The position numbers and the translations under genes were made by a program. This document shows positions 25,094 through 33,365 of a DNA stretch of 36,859 bases, piece by piece. Origin of the DNA: Planctomycetota bacterium (lineage in GTDB: Bacteria; Planctomycetota; UBA1135; GCA-002686595); NCBI GenBank assembly GCA_002720975.1, contig PBIX01000053.1:1-36859 (forward strand). The letters are read 5' to 3'. Position 1 is the stretch's first letter; the number at the start of each line of letters is the position of its first letter. Under the pieces are notes generated by a model. It saw only the letters and a program-made list of their open reading frames with translations, made no database searches and had not been told where the DNA came from.

Positions 25094-26509
25094 ATGAGTC
25101 CCAAAGAGATCCACCCCAATCCCTATCGCCTCCTGCCGTCCGTGGATGAGGCTCTGCGTAGCCCCGACGTGGCAGCCTGGTGCGCCGAGCTCGGCGGTGA
25201 ACTGGTAGCCGATTTCCTCTCCGAGGAGCTGGACGCCTGGCGCTCGGAGATCCGCTCGGGGACCCTGACCACCGAGGCCCTGCAAGCCCGCCTGGCCTCT
25301 GACAGCCTCGGACGTGCCATTGGACGACGGGCTGCCCAGGAGAAAGGTCGTGGCGTGCAGCGTGCCATCAACGCCACGGGCGTCGTGCTTCACACGGGCC
25401 TCGGCCGCTCCCCCGTGCACCCCGAGGTTGCCGCAGCCATGGCCAAGGCGGCCGAGGCCTATTGCGTGCTGGAGGTCGATCGCTTCAGTGGCGAGCGCAA
25501 CCAGCGGGACGATCGGCTGAGCACTCTGCTCCAGCGCCTCCTGGGCTGCGAGGCGGCCATAGCCGTCAACAACAACGCCGCCGCGGCATTTCTGACCATG
25601 CACACCTTCGCCCACGGTCGGGAGGCCATTGTCTCGCGCGGCGAGCTGGTGGAGATCGGCGGCTCGTTCCGCGTGCCCGACGTCATGCGTGCCGCCGGTG
25701 CGCGGCTGGTTGAAGTGGGGGCTACGAATCGCACGCGGCGTTCCGACTACGAGCGGGCCATGGGGCCCGAAACGGGGCTGCTCATGAAGGTGCACAGCAG
25801 CAACTTCAAGATGGTGGGCTTCATCGAGGAGGTTCCCATGCAGGAGCTGGCTGAGCTGGGTCGGGAACGGGACGTTCCGACGGCTTTCGATCTGGGCTCG
25901 GGTCGCATCGAAGCGCCCGGGGCGGCTGAACTCTCGATGCTGGGTGGGGAGACCCTGGTGCGCGACGCTGTGGCCAGCGGACTCGAGGTGGTTTCCTTCT
26001 CGGGCGACAAGCTCCTCGGCGGGCCGCAAGCGGGGATCCTGGTCGGCACCGCCGAACGTATCGCTGCCATGCGTTCCAATCCCCTGTATCGAGCCACGCG
26101 TCTGGACAAGACCACTCTGGCGGGGCTGGAGGCGACCCTGGGCCTGCTCCTCTCGGGCCGCGGGGATGAGATTCCGGCCCGGCGCATGTTGTTGGCCGAG
26201 GTCTCCGCCTTGAAAGAGGCCGCCGAGACCCTGGCCCAAACTCTGAACGCACTGCCAGAAATCGACGCCGAGGTGTGCGCGGGGGAGTCCGAGCCGGGCA
26301 GCGGCTCCGCCCCGGGTGAGTATCTGCCCACCCACGTGGTGCGCGTGAAATCCGACAAACGCTCTGTGGATGAGCTGGCGGCTGAATTGCGGGCGGGCGA
26401 TCCACCCCTGTTCACCCGCATCCACGAAGGTGCCCTGGTGCTCGATCCACGCACACTCCTGCCCGGCGAGGGTGACGAGGTCCTGAGCGCCTTCCGGGAC
26501 CTGCAATAG
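25094..26509 (+). CDS. selA: L-seryl-tRNA(Sec) selenium transferase
   Basis: The 471-residue protein matches SelA end to end: NPYRLLPSVDEAL, RAINATGVVLHTGLGRSP, CEAAIAVNNNAAAAFL, SRGELVEIGGSFRVPDVM, GATNRTR, HSSNFKMVGF, and FSGDKLLGGPQAGI, which holds the PLP lysine, Lys306. SelA converts seryl-tRNA(Sec) to selenocysteyl-tRNA(Sec) using selenophosphate from SelD. The start ATG has no Shine-Dalgarno; a TACACT hexamer (25078-25083) ends 10 bases before it, so the mRNA may be leaderless. selD follows 55 bases on. Confidence 0.96.
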   Translation: MSPKEIHPNPYRLLPSVDEALRSPDVAAWCAELGGELVADFLSEELDAWRSEIRSGTLTTEALQARLASDSLGRAIGRRAAQEKGRGVQRAINATGVVLHTGLGRSPVHPEVAAAMAKAAEAYCVLEVDRFSGERNQRDDRLSTLLQRLLGCEAAIAVNNNAAAAFLTMHTFAHGREAIVSRGELVEIGGSFRVPDVMRAAGARLVEVGATNRTRRSDYERAMGPETGLLMKVHSSNFKMVGFIEEVPMQELAELGRERDVPTAFDLGSGRIEAPGAAELSMLGGETLVRDAVASGLEVVSFSGDKLLGGPQAGILVGTAERIAAMRSNPLYRATRLDKTTLAGLEATLGLLLSGRGDEIPARRMLLAEVSALKEAAETLAQTLNALPEIDAEVCAGESEPGSGSAPGEYLPTHVVRVKSDKRSVDELAAELRAGDPPLFTRIHEGALVLDPRTLLPGEGDEVLSAFRDLQ

Positions 26510-26525
26510 GACCGCGTGTGAACTC

Positions 26526-26554
26526 TTGCCGAGGGGCCGGGGATCGACTACACC
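26526..26554 (+). promoter_or_regulatory. Promoter candidate for selD
   Basis: TTGCCG (26526-26531) and TACACC (26549-26554) are separated by 17 bases, a good sigma-70-like spacing. The -10 ends 10 bases before the selD ATG, the same spacing as before selA, and would give an almost leaderless transcript. Confidence 0.45.
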
Positions 26555-26564
26555 CACTCCTGAC

Positions 26565-27611
26565 ATGAGTTCCGAACAAAAGCGCCTGACCGACTACGCC
26601 GCCTGCGCGGGGTGAGCCGCCAAGATGCCCATGGGGCAGCTCACGCAGGTGCTGCGTGAGGTCAATCCTGAGCATGACGAGCGTCTGCTCGTGGGCCCAC
26701 AGACCGTGGACGACGCGGGAGTCGTGGCTCTCGAAGGACATCCGGATCTGGCCCTGGTGCAGACCGTGGACTTCTTCCCGCCCGTTCTCGACGACCCCTA
26801 TCTCTACGGGGCAGTGGCCGCGGCCAACTCCCTGTCCGACGTGTACGCCATGGGAGGGTCGCCCCTCTCTGCCCTGAACCTGGCCGGTTTTCCCACGGAG
26901 TTCTCGCCCGAGTGGGTGCGGGAGATCTTTCGCGGTGGCTTCGACAAGGTTCGCGAAGCTGGTGCCGTGATAGCAGGCGGGCATACGGTGGTCAGCGCGG
27001 AGCCCCTGTTCGGCTTCGCGGTGACCGGCACTGTGGCCCGTGACAAGGTGACCTCCAACGCGGGCGCTCGTCCCGGAGATCAGCTGTATCTGACCAAGCC
27101 CCTGGGCATGGGCAGCATCACCACCGCTGGCAAGAAGCAGCGCATCGGTCCCGAAGAGGTCGCCTCCGCCGCCCTTGTCATGGCGACCCTCAACGGTGCC
27201 GCCGCCCAGGCGATGGTTGCCTCTCAGGTCACCACCTGCACGGATGTCACGGGGTTCGGGTTGGTGGGCCACGGTCACAACATCGCACAGGGCAGCGGCG
27301 TGACCCTGGAGTTCACTCTTCAAGCGCTACCGATCTTCAAGGGAGCCCACGCGTTGGCGACTGATGGCGTCGTCAGTGGGGGCTCTGCTCGGGGCAAGGC
27401 CAGCCTCGGAGATGACGTGCACGTGGCTTCCGGGGCGGACCAGGCCCTGGTGGACATCGTCTTTGACGCAGAGACCTCCGGCGGGCTTCTGATCGCGGTG
27501 CAGGCCGAGCACTCCTCCACCCTGGAGACCGAGCTCGCGGCCCGCGATGTGCCCGTACACCGGGTCGGGCAGGTCTTGGACAAGGGTGACCACTCCATCG
27601 TCTTGAGCTAG
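26565..27611 (+). CDS. selD: Selenide, water dikinase, itself a selenoprotein (Sec17 encoded by TGA)
   Basis: Translation from the ATG at 26565 reads MSSEQKRLTDYAACAG, then TGA at 26613-26615, then AAKMPMGQL and the rest of SelD in the same frame. The TGA falls at residue 17, where the active-site Cys (as in E. coli) or Sec of SelD sits; the AG-Sec-AAK context is the family pattern. The product is 348 residues with Sec17. Other motifs: TVDFFPP, YAMGGSPLSALNLAGFP, IAGGHTV and TCTDVTGFGLVGHG. SelD makes selenophosphate from selenide and ATP. A SECIS-like hairpin follows the TGA. Calling the start at the next ATG (26625) would wrongly remove the active site. Confidence 0.96.
26640..26660 (+). 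promoter_or_regulatory. Bacterial SECIS element in selD
   Basis: CTCACGCA (26640-26647) and TGCGTGAG (26653-26660) form a perfect 8-bp stem with loop GGTGC. The loop begins 33 nt after the TGA and opens with G, as expected for bacterial SECIS hairpins bound by SelB (loop within about 16-37 nt of the UGA). It lies within the coding sequence. Confidence 0.82.
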
Positions 27612-27671
27612 GCTGCGCGTGGCGTATCCTGCGCTTGGCCGCTCGTACCCTTCCCGCTGTTCTCCCCAGTC

Positions 27672-28772
27672 ATGAACACCTCCGTGCCCCGTTCACTGTT
27701 CGCCGTGCCGCTGCTGCTCCTTGGTGGCTGCCAGTCCACCTCCAAGGTGAACTCAGGGTGGTGGCAGGAGACTGCCGCGGACCTGGGGACCAAGCTCGGC
27801 GGCTGCACCCTGGGGGACCTGGACGCAGCGCACCCCGGCCAGGAGATCGGTGTCGTGGCAGGAGACGGCAGGGTCTATTGCCTGCGTCGCGAGAGCCGTG
27901 GCTGGGCCCAGGAGGAAGTGGTGCACCTGCCGGGTGAGCAGATCCAGTGCCTGGCCTGTGACCTCTTTCCGAACCTACCCGGTGACGAGCTCGTCACCGT
28001 TGGCGTGGCGGTGGGTTCCGAAGGGGATGGAGGAGCCGGCGTGGCTTGGGTGCACTGGAAGGAGGACGGCCAGTGGCACAGCGAGCGGGCACTCACGGAT
28101 ACGGCGTTGTTTCATGCGGTGGCCTTCGGTGACGTGGACCCACGGCATGCCGGAAGTGAGCTGATTCTGGCCGGCTTCTCGGGGCGCGTGCACGTCCTGC
28201 GCAAGGGGGAGGGCGAGCTTGTCTCCGAGTCTTTCGGCCCTCTCCCGGGTAACGCCAAGGGAGCGGCCATTGGTCTTGGCGGTGTGGTCCTGGCTTGTGA
28301 CGACGGCTCTCTGTGTGCCATGCGCCGAGCGGAGTCGGGCTGGCAGCTTGAGATCCTGGAGCGCTTCCCCACGGCCCTGGCGCGTGTGAGTGCGCGAAGG
28401 GACCGCGCCCTCGTCTCCGCCAACGATGGTCGCTTGCGCCTGATCGATGCAGCCGGGGTGCAGGCCATTCCTGTGTCCTCAGAGGCTCTACGCGGTGCCG
28501 TCTTCGGGGACTTCGACCCCCTTCTTCCCGGAGAGGAGTTGGCTACCGCGGGCTACGACGGTCTCGTGCGCGTACTCGGTCTGCGCGACGCCCTGGAGGA
28601 CGATCCCAGTCGCGGGATCCGGAGCGGAGATCGCGTCGTGCAGGAAGTCCAGGTGGGCCGCGACGACGACCGTCTGCACCACCTCGCAAGTGGATCTCTT
28701 GCAGGACTCGGCAGGTGTCTGGTGGCCTGTGGCTACTCGGGCCGGGTTTTCGTCATATCGCGCCTGGACTAG
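27672..28772 (+). CDS. Beta-propeller-like (FG-GAP/VCBS type) lipoprotein of unknown function
   Basis: The 366-residue protein has a lipobox LGGC (Cys20). The mature part holds at least four copies of a repeat: GDLDAAHPGQEIGVVAGDGRVYCL, CDLFPNLPGDELVTVG, GDVDPRHAGSELILAGFSGRVHVL and GDFDPLLPGEELATAGYDGLVRVL. The common form is G-D-x-D-x-x-x-P-G-x-E-L, then A-G-x-x-G-x-V. Asp-rich blades like these fold as beta-propellers, often calcium-bound. It starts 60 bases after selD and ends 5 bases before the GDPD gene, so it lies inside the Sec cluster. No enzymatic motif is seen. Confidence 0.65.
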   Translation: MNTSVPRSLFAVPLLLLGGCQSTSKVNSGWWQETAADLGTKLGGCTLGDLDAAHPGQEIGVVAGDGRVYCLRRESRGWAQEEVVHLPGEQIQCLACDLFPNLPGDELVTVGVAVGSEGDGGAGVAWVHWKEDGQWHSERALTDTALFHAVAFGDVDPRHAGSELILAGFSGRVHVLRKGEGELVSESFGPLPGNAKGAAIGLGGVVLACDDGSLCAMRRAESGWQLEILERFPTALARVSARRDRALVSANDGRLRLIDAAGVQAIPVSSEALRGAVFGDFDPLLPGEELATAGYDGLVRVLGLRDALEDDPSRGIRSGDRVVQEVQVGRDDDRLHHLASGSLAGLGRCLVACGYSGRVFVISRLD

Positions 28773-28777
28773 AGACC

Positions 28778-30361
28778 ATGACCGGCCTTAGCACCCGGGG
28801 CCCGTGGGAAGAGTCGGACGCACAAGCACTCGATTCAGGGGCGCGTCCGAATGGGGGATCGGGACCTGCGGGAGCCCCTCCGCCCTGGATCCTCGGTCAC
28901 AGGGGCGTTCCGCATGAAGCTCCTGAGAACACGCTGGCTGGCATGCGGCGTGCCCTCGAGCTGGGATTGGACGGGTTCGAGTACGACCTGCGCGCCTGCG
29001 CGAGCGGCGAGGCCGTGTTGATGCACGATGAGACCCTCTCCCGCACCACCAACAGCCACGCGCTTCTCTCCAAGGTCCAGCTGCCCGAGCTCTTTGGCGT
29101 GGATGCCGGCAGCTGGTTCGGCAAGCGGTACGTGGGGGAGCCCGTCCCTCTCTTCGATGAGGCCCTGGAACTGGGTACCGATCACCCCGGCTCTGCGCCC
29201 ATGCACATGATTGAGCTCAAGGAGACCGGACTCGTCGAGGGCGTCCTCGAAAAGTTGGAAGAGGTTCACCCGCGACCCGAGGTGCGAGTGGCCTCCTTCC
29301 TACCTGACGTGGTCATCGAGGCCCAGCGGGCCGGGCTACCGGCCATGCTCCTCGCGGACAGGGCCAGCGATGACGACCGCCGCCTCTGTCGGCGCGAGGG
29401 GATCGCAGCCTACGGAGTAGGTCCCGGAGGTTGGGCGAGCCTGGATTCCGGAGAGGATTCTGACGAGGCCTGGGCCGGGTGTGAGCGCTGGAGTTGGTCC
29501 CTGGATGAGCCCGATGAGATCCTGCGCGCCTGCCGCCTGCCCCTGGCGGGATTCAACACCAACCAGCCCCAGCGCGCCCTGGCCATCCGCGCTCTGGCGC
29601 GCTGGGCACCTGAGGACAGCGGGCCCTATCCACTGGTCTGTCCCGAGCTGATCGTGGAGCCCGAAGCCCTGCATGAGGAGATCCGCCTTCGAGGGGAGTG
29701 GTACGGCGAATGGTCCGCGCGCTTGGGCCTGCGTAACCCGTTTCCCTTCGGGGTCCAGGTCCGTTGCTCCCTGTTCTTCCCCAGCGGTGCCTTCCAATCC
29801 GAGGGCCTGCCGCGGGTGATTGAGCTGCAGCCGGAGGAGGAGCGTCACCTGGACGTGCAGCTCAAGGGCGGTGCGCGCTCTCCGGGACCCGATCCCCTCC
29901 TGGGAGCCCTGTTCCGGGCACGGTCGCCCCTGCCGGAGGGCACCGCTCTCCCCACAGCCGGGCTCTTGTTGGATGCTCCACTCGTACGGCGACGCGTGGC
30001 GGTGGCGGATCCTCTCGCGCGGCGACTCAACCTCCTGCGGGAAGGTGCCGGCGAGCGGGCGGCCAGCATCACTCTGCGCCGCACGGGGCGTGGCGTCCGC
30101 TTGACCGTCGAACATCCGGGAGACCTTCAAGAGGGCCACCTGATCGCCAGCTTGGACGGCCACACAGAGCGTGGGGGGCGGACCTTGGACCTGCTTCTCC
30201 CAGAGCACTTTGATCAGGACCCACAGGGCTCCCTGTTCACCTGCGGGATCGAGGGCGTGCGGGAGGGTAGGCCACACCTGTTGCGCTGGGCTGGCGGTCT
30301 GCCCGGCGGAGTGGGCCACGGAGCGCCAGGCCGCCTCGTACCTGTGTCCCCTCCGCGTTGA
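28778..30361 (+). CDS. Glycerophosphodiester phosphodiesterase family protein with C-terminal extension
   Basis: I chose the ATG at 28778, 5 bases after the upstream stop; 527 residues. The GDPD domain (about 35-290) has ILGHRGVPHEAPENT with the catalytic His-Arg, GFEYDLRACASGEAVLMHDETLSRTT with the Glu-x-Asp metal ligands and second His, and MIELKE. GDPDs cleave glycerophosphodiesters to glycerol 3-phosphate and an alcohol. The last ~235 residues are an extra, beta-rich region that I do not recognise. There is no signal peptide. The stop overlaps the -35 box of selC. Confidence 0.85.
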   Translation: MTGLSTRGPWEESDAQALDSGARPNGGSGPAGAPPPWILGHRGVPHEAPENTLAGMRRALELGLDGFEYDLRACASGEAVLMHDETLSRTTNSHALLSKVQLPELFGVDAGSWFGKRYVGEPVPLFDEALELGTDHPGSAPMHMIELKETGLVEGVLEKLEEVHPRPEVRVASFLPDVVIEAQRAGLPAMLLADRASDDDRRLCRREGIAAYGVGPGGWASLDSGEDSDEAWAGCERWSWSLDEPDEILRACRLPLAGFNTNQPQRALAIRALARWAPEDSGPYPLVCPELIVEPEALHEEIRLRGEWYGEWSARLGLRNPFPFGVQVRCSLFFPSGAFQSEGLPRVIELQPEEERHLDVQLKGGARSPGPDPLLGALFRARSPLPEGTALPTAGLLLDAPLVRRRVAVADPLARRLNLLREGAGERAASITLRRTGRGVRLTVEHPGDLQEGHLIASLDGHTERGGRTLDLLLPEHFDQDPQGSLFTCGIEGVREGRPHLLRWAGGLPGGVGHGAPGRLVPVSPPR

Positions 30362-30388
30362 CCGCGCGCCCATGCGGTGGGCTATACT
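30358..30388 (+). promoter_or_regulatory. selC promoter
   Basis: TTGACC (30358-30363) and TATACT (30383-30388) are separated by 19 bases. The start would fall a few bases before the mature tRNA 5' end at 30403. The -35 overlaps the stop codon of the GDPD gene, and the 19-base spacer is longer than the 17 ideal. Confidence 0.6.
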
Positions 30389-30402
30389 CCCATCCCTCAG
30401 GT

Positions 30403-30500
30403 GGGAGTGGATCGGTGCTGGTGTGCCGCCCGGTCTTCAAAGCCGGTAGGGCCTCGTGAACAGCGGGGCCGGTGGGTTCGATTCCCATGCACTCCCGCCA
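30403..30500 (+). tRNA. selC: tRNA-Sec, anticodon TCA
   Basis: The 98-nt gene folds as a bacterial tRNA(Sec). It has a 6-bp D-stem with a 4-nt loop (30413-30428), an anticodon stem 30430-30434 with 30442-30446 and loop CTTCAAA (anticodon TCA at 30437-30439), and a long variable arm of 7-8 bp (30450-30457 with 30463-30470). The T-arm is 30472-30476 with 30484-30488. The acceptor stem pairs 30403-30409 with 30490-30496; the discriminator is G30497 and CCA is encoded (30498-30500). The eighth acceptor pair would be G-G, a mismatch. SelA and SelD upstream use this tRNA. Confidence 0.96.
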
Positions 30501-30546
30501 CACCCTTCATCCTCCTCCGCACAGTCCCACGAGCCTCTCCCACCGC

Positions 30547-31560
30547 TTGACCCGGACCCCAGAGATCACACTGCGCGAGTACCAACCCGCAGATGGGGAG
30601 GCCATTCTCGCGGCCTTCAACCGCATCTTCGCGGAGGTCCAGGAGGGTTTCAGTCCCCGCTCCCTGGCCGAGTGGCGTTGGCGATTCGTGGACAACCCGG
30701 CCGGTGGGCGGGCGAGCCTGGCCCTGGATGAGCAGGGCCGTGTCCTGGCCCAATACGCTGGACTGGGTGTACGCCTGCTCCTGGAGGGGGAAGAGGTTCT
30801 CATCAGCCAGTCCGTGGATTCCTTCTGCGACCCGGCCGTGCGTGGGGGGCTGGCCCGGGCGGGTTTGTTTGTGCAGGCAGGCCGTCCCTACGCCGAGCGG
30901 CATGGCTTTGACGGGGAGGGCGAGGATCGCCTGATGTACGGCTTGCCGGTGCCGGCCGCCTGGCGCGTGGGGCGCGACCAGCTGCAGTACTCCATGCTCT
31001 CTCCTCTCTGGCGGCTTGAGGGGAGCGCGGTCACCTTCGAGGGGCTCGAGCCCGAGTCCGACCTGTGCGTGGAGGCTGGTGACTCGGTTCCCGATGGCGT
31101 GGATGCCTTGTTTGATACCGCGGCGGCGGGTCAATCCGCACGGATGATCAAGGACCGTCGGCACCTTGCCTGGCGCTACGACGCTCGGCCGGAGGGGAAC
31201 TACCTTTGGCTGCAGGTGCGTCGCAAGCAGGAGCTGGTGGGTTGGATGGTGCTGGCACCCGGTACCGTGGAGGGCCGGCAGGCGCTCTGGATCATGGACT
31301 CACTGGTGGGGCATGGGGACGATGGAGCTCGACGGGCTCTCATGGCTGCCGCTGGTCAGCAGGCGCGGGGCCGGGGCCTGGACACCTTGGCCAGCATTGC
31401 CACGGACGCCTGCCGCGACTGGGATGCCCTGCAGCAGCTGGGGCTACGCGTTGTGCACAGCGGCTACTCCTTCGCGGGTCGCTCCTACATGCCCCGACGC
31501 CCCGTGGCCTGGTGGGCCGAGCACCTCTCCCTGGCCCTGGGGGACACCGACCTGCTATGA
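30547..31560 (+). CDS. GNAT-like acyltransferase, first tandem paralog
   Basis: The frame is open from inside selC, but I chose the TTG at 30547 because it begins just before the domain (ITLREYQPADGEAILAAFNRIF); the start is uncertain. About 337 residues. It has the GNAT-like opening and a pattern shared with the next gene: WRWRFVDNPAG, VLAQYAGLGVRL, QSVDSFCDPAVRGGLARAGLF, and the end LGDTDLL. Such two-domain proteins occur near surface-polysaccharide genes, but substrate and partner are unknown. It follows selC by 46 bases and overlaps the next gene by 4 (ATGA). Confidence 0.72.
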   Translation: MTRTPEITLREYQPADGEAILAAFNRIFAEVQEGFSPRSLAEWRWRFVDNPAGGRASLALDEQGRVLAQYAGLGVRLLLEGEEVLISQSVDSFCDPAVRGGLARAGLFVQAGRPYAERHGFDGEGEDRLMYGLPVPAAWRVGRDQLQYSMLSPLWRLEGSAVTFEGLEPESDLCVEAGDSVPDGVDALFDTAAAGQSARMIKDRRHLAWRYDARPEGNYLWLQVRRKQELVGWMVLAPGTVEGRQALWIMDSLVGHGDDGARRALMAAAGQQARGRGLDTLASIATDACRDWDALQQLGLRVVHSGYSFAGRSYMPRRPVAWWAEHLSLALGDTDLL

Positions 31561-32558
31561 GCGCCCCTCTGGAAATCCGCCCTCTTGAGGAGGGCGACGA
31601 AGAGAGCTTGCTGGCCACCTTTGAGGCCGCCTTCGGACGCAGCCTGTCCCTGGAGACCTGGCGCTGGGCCTTCCGGCGGAACCCGGCGGGAACCCAGGTT
31701 CAGGTGGCTCTACGTGGGGATCAGGTGGTGGCTCAGTATGCCGCCCTGCCCTATCGCGTCTGGATGGACGGTCAGGAGCGGGTCTTCTCCCAGGTGGTGG
31801 ATTCCATGGTGCATCCCGACGAGCGCGGTGGCCTGGGCCGCCAGGGGACCTTCGCCCGCACGGCTCAGGCCTTCTTCGAAACCCATGCGCTGGGTGGGGC
31901 GGGCGGCGGAACGGTCTCCATGTTCTATGGATGGCCGGTTCCCGCCAATCGGCGCATCGGCGAGCGGCTGTTGGGTTATGAACGCTGTGGTCAGCAGCAC
32001 GCTCTGGTGCGCGTGGTGGAAGCGGACAGGACCTCGGAGTCCGAGTCCCTTGCGACTCTTGACGTGGTCCAACTCTCCAGTCTTGACGAGCAGGCCCTCT
32101 GGCTTTGGGAGCGCTGTGCCCCCGAGCTGGGAGCGAGCACCGTGCGCGATGGTGCCTGGCTCTCCTGGCGCTACCTGCGCCATCCGGAGCACGCCTACAC
32201 CTGTCTGGGGGTGCGCGATTCGGAGGAGATCCTGCGCGGGCTCGCTGTGGGCCGGGCGGTCGACCAGGACGGCAAGCGTGTGGCGCTGATGGCGGATTGG
32301 CTCGTGCCCAGCGCGGAGCCCGAAGTGGCGCAGCGAATACTCGCGGCCTTTGAAGTCCAAGCCCGTGAGTGGGCCTGCGAGGCGATTGCGTTGTGGATGC
32401 CGCCAGCCAGCCCCTGGTTCGCCTGGTTCCAGGCGCAGGGCTTCGCCCTGCGACCCACGCCCTGGCAGCGCGTGGTGCGCTCCTTCGATCGGCGCGTCGA
32501 TATGGAGGTTGTCCAGGGGGGATGGTGGTACCAGTTGGGTGACAGCGATCTGGTGTAG
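31557..32558 (+). CDS. GNAT-like acyltransferase, second tandem paralog
   Basis: The ATG at 31557 overlaps the previous stop; 333 residues. It parallels its neighbour: LEIRPLEEGDEESLLATFEAAF, WRWAFRRNPAG, VVAQYAALPYRV, QVVDSMVHPDERGG, WLSWRYLRHPE and the end WYQLGDSDLV. The shared order of motifs shows a tandem duplication. Acetyl-CoA-dependent transfer to an amine or sugar is the family expectation; the target is unknown. Both copies would be made together in fixed ratio. Confidence 0.74.
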   Translation: MSAPLEIRPLEEGDEESLLATFEAAFGRSLSLETWRWAFRRNPAGTQVQVALRGDQVVAQYAALPYRVWMDGQERVFSQVVDSMVHPDERGGLGRQGTFARTAQAFFETHALGGAGGGTVSMFYGWPVPANRRIGERLLGYERCGQQHALVRVVEADRTSESESLATLDVVQLSSLDEQALWLWERCAPELGASTVRDGAWLSWRYLRHPEHAYTCLGVRDSEEILRGLAVGRAVDQDGKRVALMADWLVPSAEPEVAQRILAAFEVQAREWACEAIALWMPPASPWFAWFQAQGFALRPTPWQRVVRSFDRRVDMEVVQGGWWYQLGDSDLV

Positions 32559-32590
32559 TCCGCGCTCGGACCCTGCTAGACTCTCGTCCC

Positions 32591-33079
32591 ATGGCACACA
32601 AACGACGCTACTGGCTGCTCAAGTCCGAACCGGGAGCCTTCTCTTTTGAGGACCTTCTCGCCTCCCCGAAGAAGACCACTCTCTGGGACGGGGTGCGCAA
32701 CTATCAGGCTCGCAACATGCTGCGGGACGACCTGCAGCCCGGGGACGGCGTTCTCTTCTACCACTCCAACGCCAAACCCCCGGGAGTGGCGGGTGTGGCG
32801 GAGGTGGTGCGTGCCGGATACCCCGATCCCACTCAATTCGATCCCGGTGATGGGCACTTTGATCCCAAGTCCGACCCCGAGAACCCGCGCTGGTTCGTGG
32901 TGGACGTGCGTGCGCGGGGGGCCTTTGAGGAATTGCTCCCCCTGGAGACCCTGAAGGGCGTTTCCAAGCTGGAGAATATGGCCCTGTTGCAACGCGGTCA
33001 GCGCCTCTCCGTGCAGCCGGTCAGCCCGGCGGAGTGGCGTGAAGTGCTCCGTTTGGGGGGCCGTGGGGACCTGGGCTAG
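32591..33079 (+). CDS. EVE domain-containing protein (THYN1-like)
   Basis: The 162-residue protein is a single EVE domain: YWLLKSEPGAFSFEDLL, TLWDGVRNYQARNMLRDDLQPGDGVLFYHSN, GVAGVAEVV, YPDPTQFDP, and WFVVDV. EVE domains belong to the PUA-like fold and bind modified bases in DNA or RNA. A TAGACT hexamer (32577-32582) ends 8 bases before the ATG with no Shine-Dalgarno, suggesting a leaderless transcript. Confidence 0.93.
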   Translation: MAHKRRYWLLKSEPGAFSFEDLLASPKKTTLWDGVRNYQARNMLRDDLQPGDGVLFYHSNAKPPGVAGVAEVVRAGYPDPTQFDPGDGHFDPKSDPENPRWFVVDVRARGAFEELLPLETLKGVSKLENMALLQRGQRLSVQPVSPAEWREVLRLGGRGDLG

Positions 33080-33154
33080 CGACGGGGATCGGGTCCGGAG
33101 GGGGTTTGGGGAGGCCTGGGAGGGGATTCTGTCCTCCTTGCACGTAGAACTCCA

Positions 33155-33179
33155 TAAACCATTTCAAGGCAATGGTTTA
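33155..33179. repeat. Perfect AT-rich inverted repeat
   Basis: TAAACCATT (33155-33163) and AATGGTTTA (33171-33179) are exact complements separated by 7 bases. The composition is unlike the surrounding GC-rich DNA. It lies 75 bases after the EVE gene and 187 before the Hc1-like gene. It is an operator candidate or an RNA hairpin without a T tract. Confidence 0.6.
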
Positions 33180-33224
33180 CGTCGACAAGATGGGGCGTAT
33201 CGCACCACTTGGCACCCCGTTCAG

Positions 33225-33263
33225 ATCCCTCAGGAGGGGGTTCTTTCTTGATCCCTGAGGGAT
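33225..33263. repeat. Second perfect inverted repeat before the Hc1-like gene
   Basis: ATCCCTCAGG (33225-33234) and CCTGAGGGAT (33254-33263) are exact 10-bp complements with a 19-base loop that includes TTCTTTCTT. AT-rich DNA (TAATTGG) follows. It may be a terminator for the EVE gene or a regulatory site for the downstream gene. The rest of the 286-base gap shows nothing else. Confidence 0.55.
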
Positions 33264-33365
33264 TAATTGGTTTCTAGCAGGGGTGAGCGGGCGCCAAATG
33301 GCCCCCACAGACCCACGCCGGTGAAGATCCCGGTGATTTCAACGACCCCTTACCCCCATCCAGCC

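Noticed and set aside
24611-26566. A 651-codon open frame antisense to selA
   Set aside because: It mirrors selA and the start of the dgk-like gene and shows no recognisable domain.
26625-27611. SelD starting at the ATG 26625
   Set aside because: This start drops the conserved N-terminus and active-site residue; the upstream frame with a TGA Sec codon fits the family.
30472-30546. Translation of the first GNAT-like gene from inside selC
   Set aside because: The GTG and ATG there lie in the tRNA T-arm, and the resulting Pro/His-rich extension has no family support; the TTG at 30547 is favoured.
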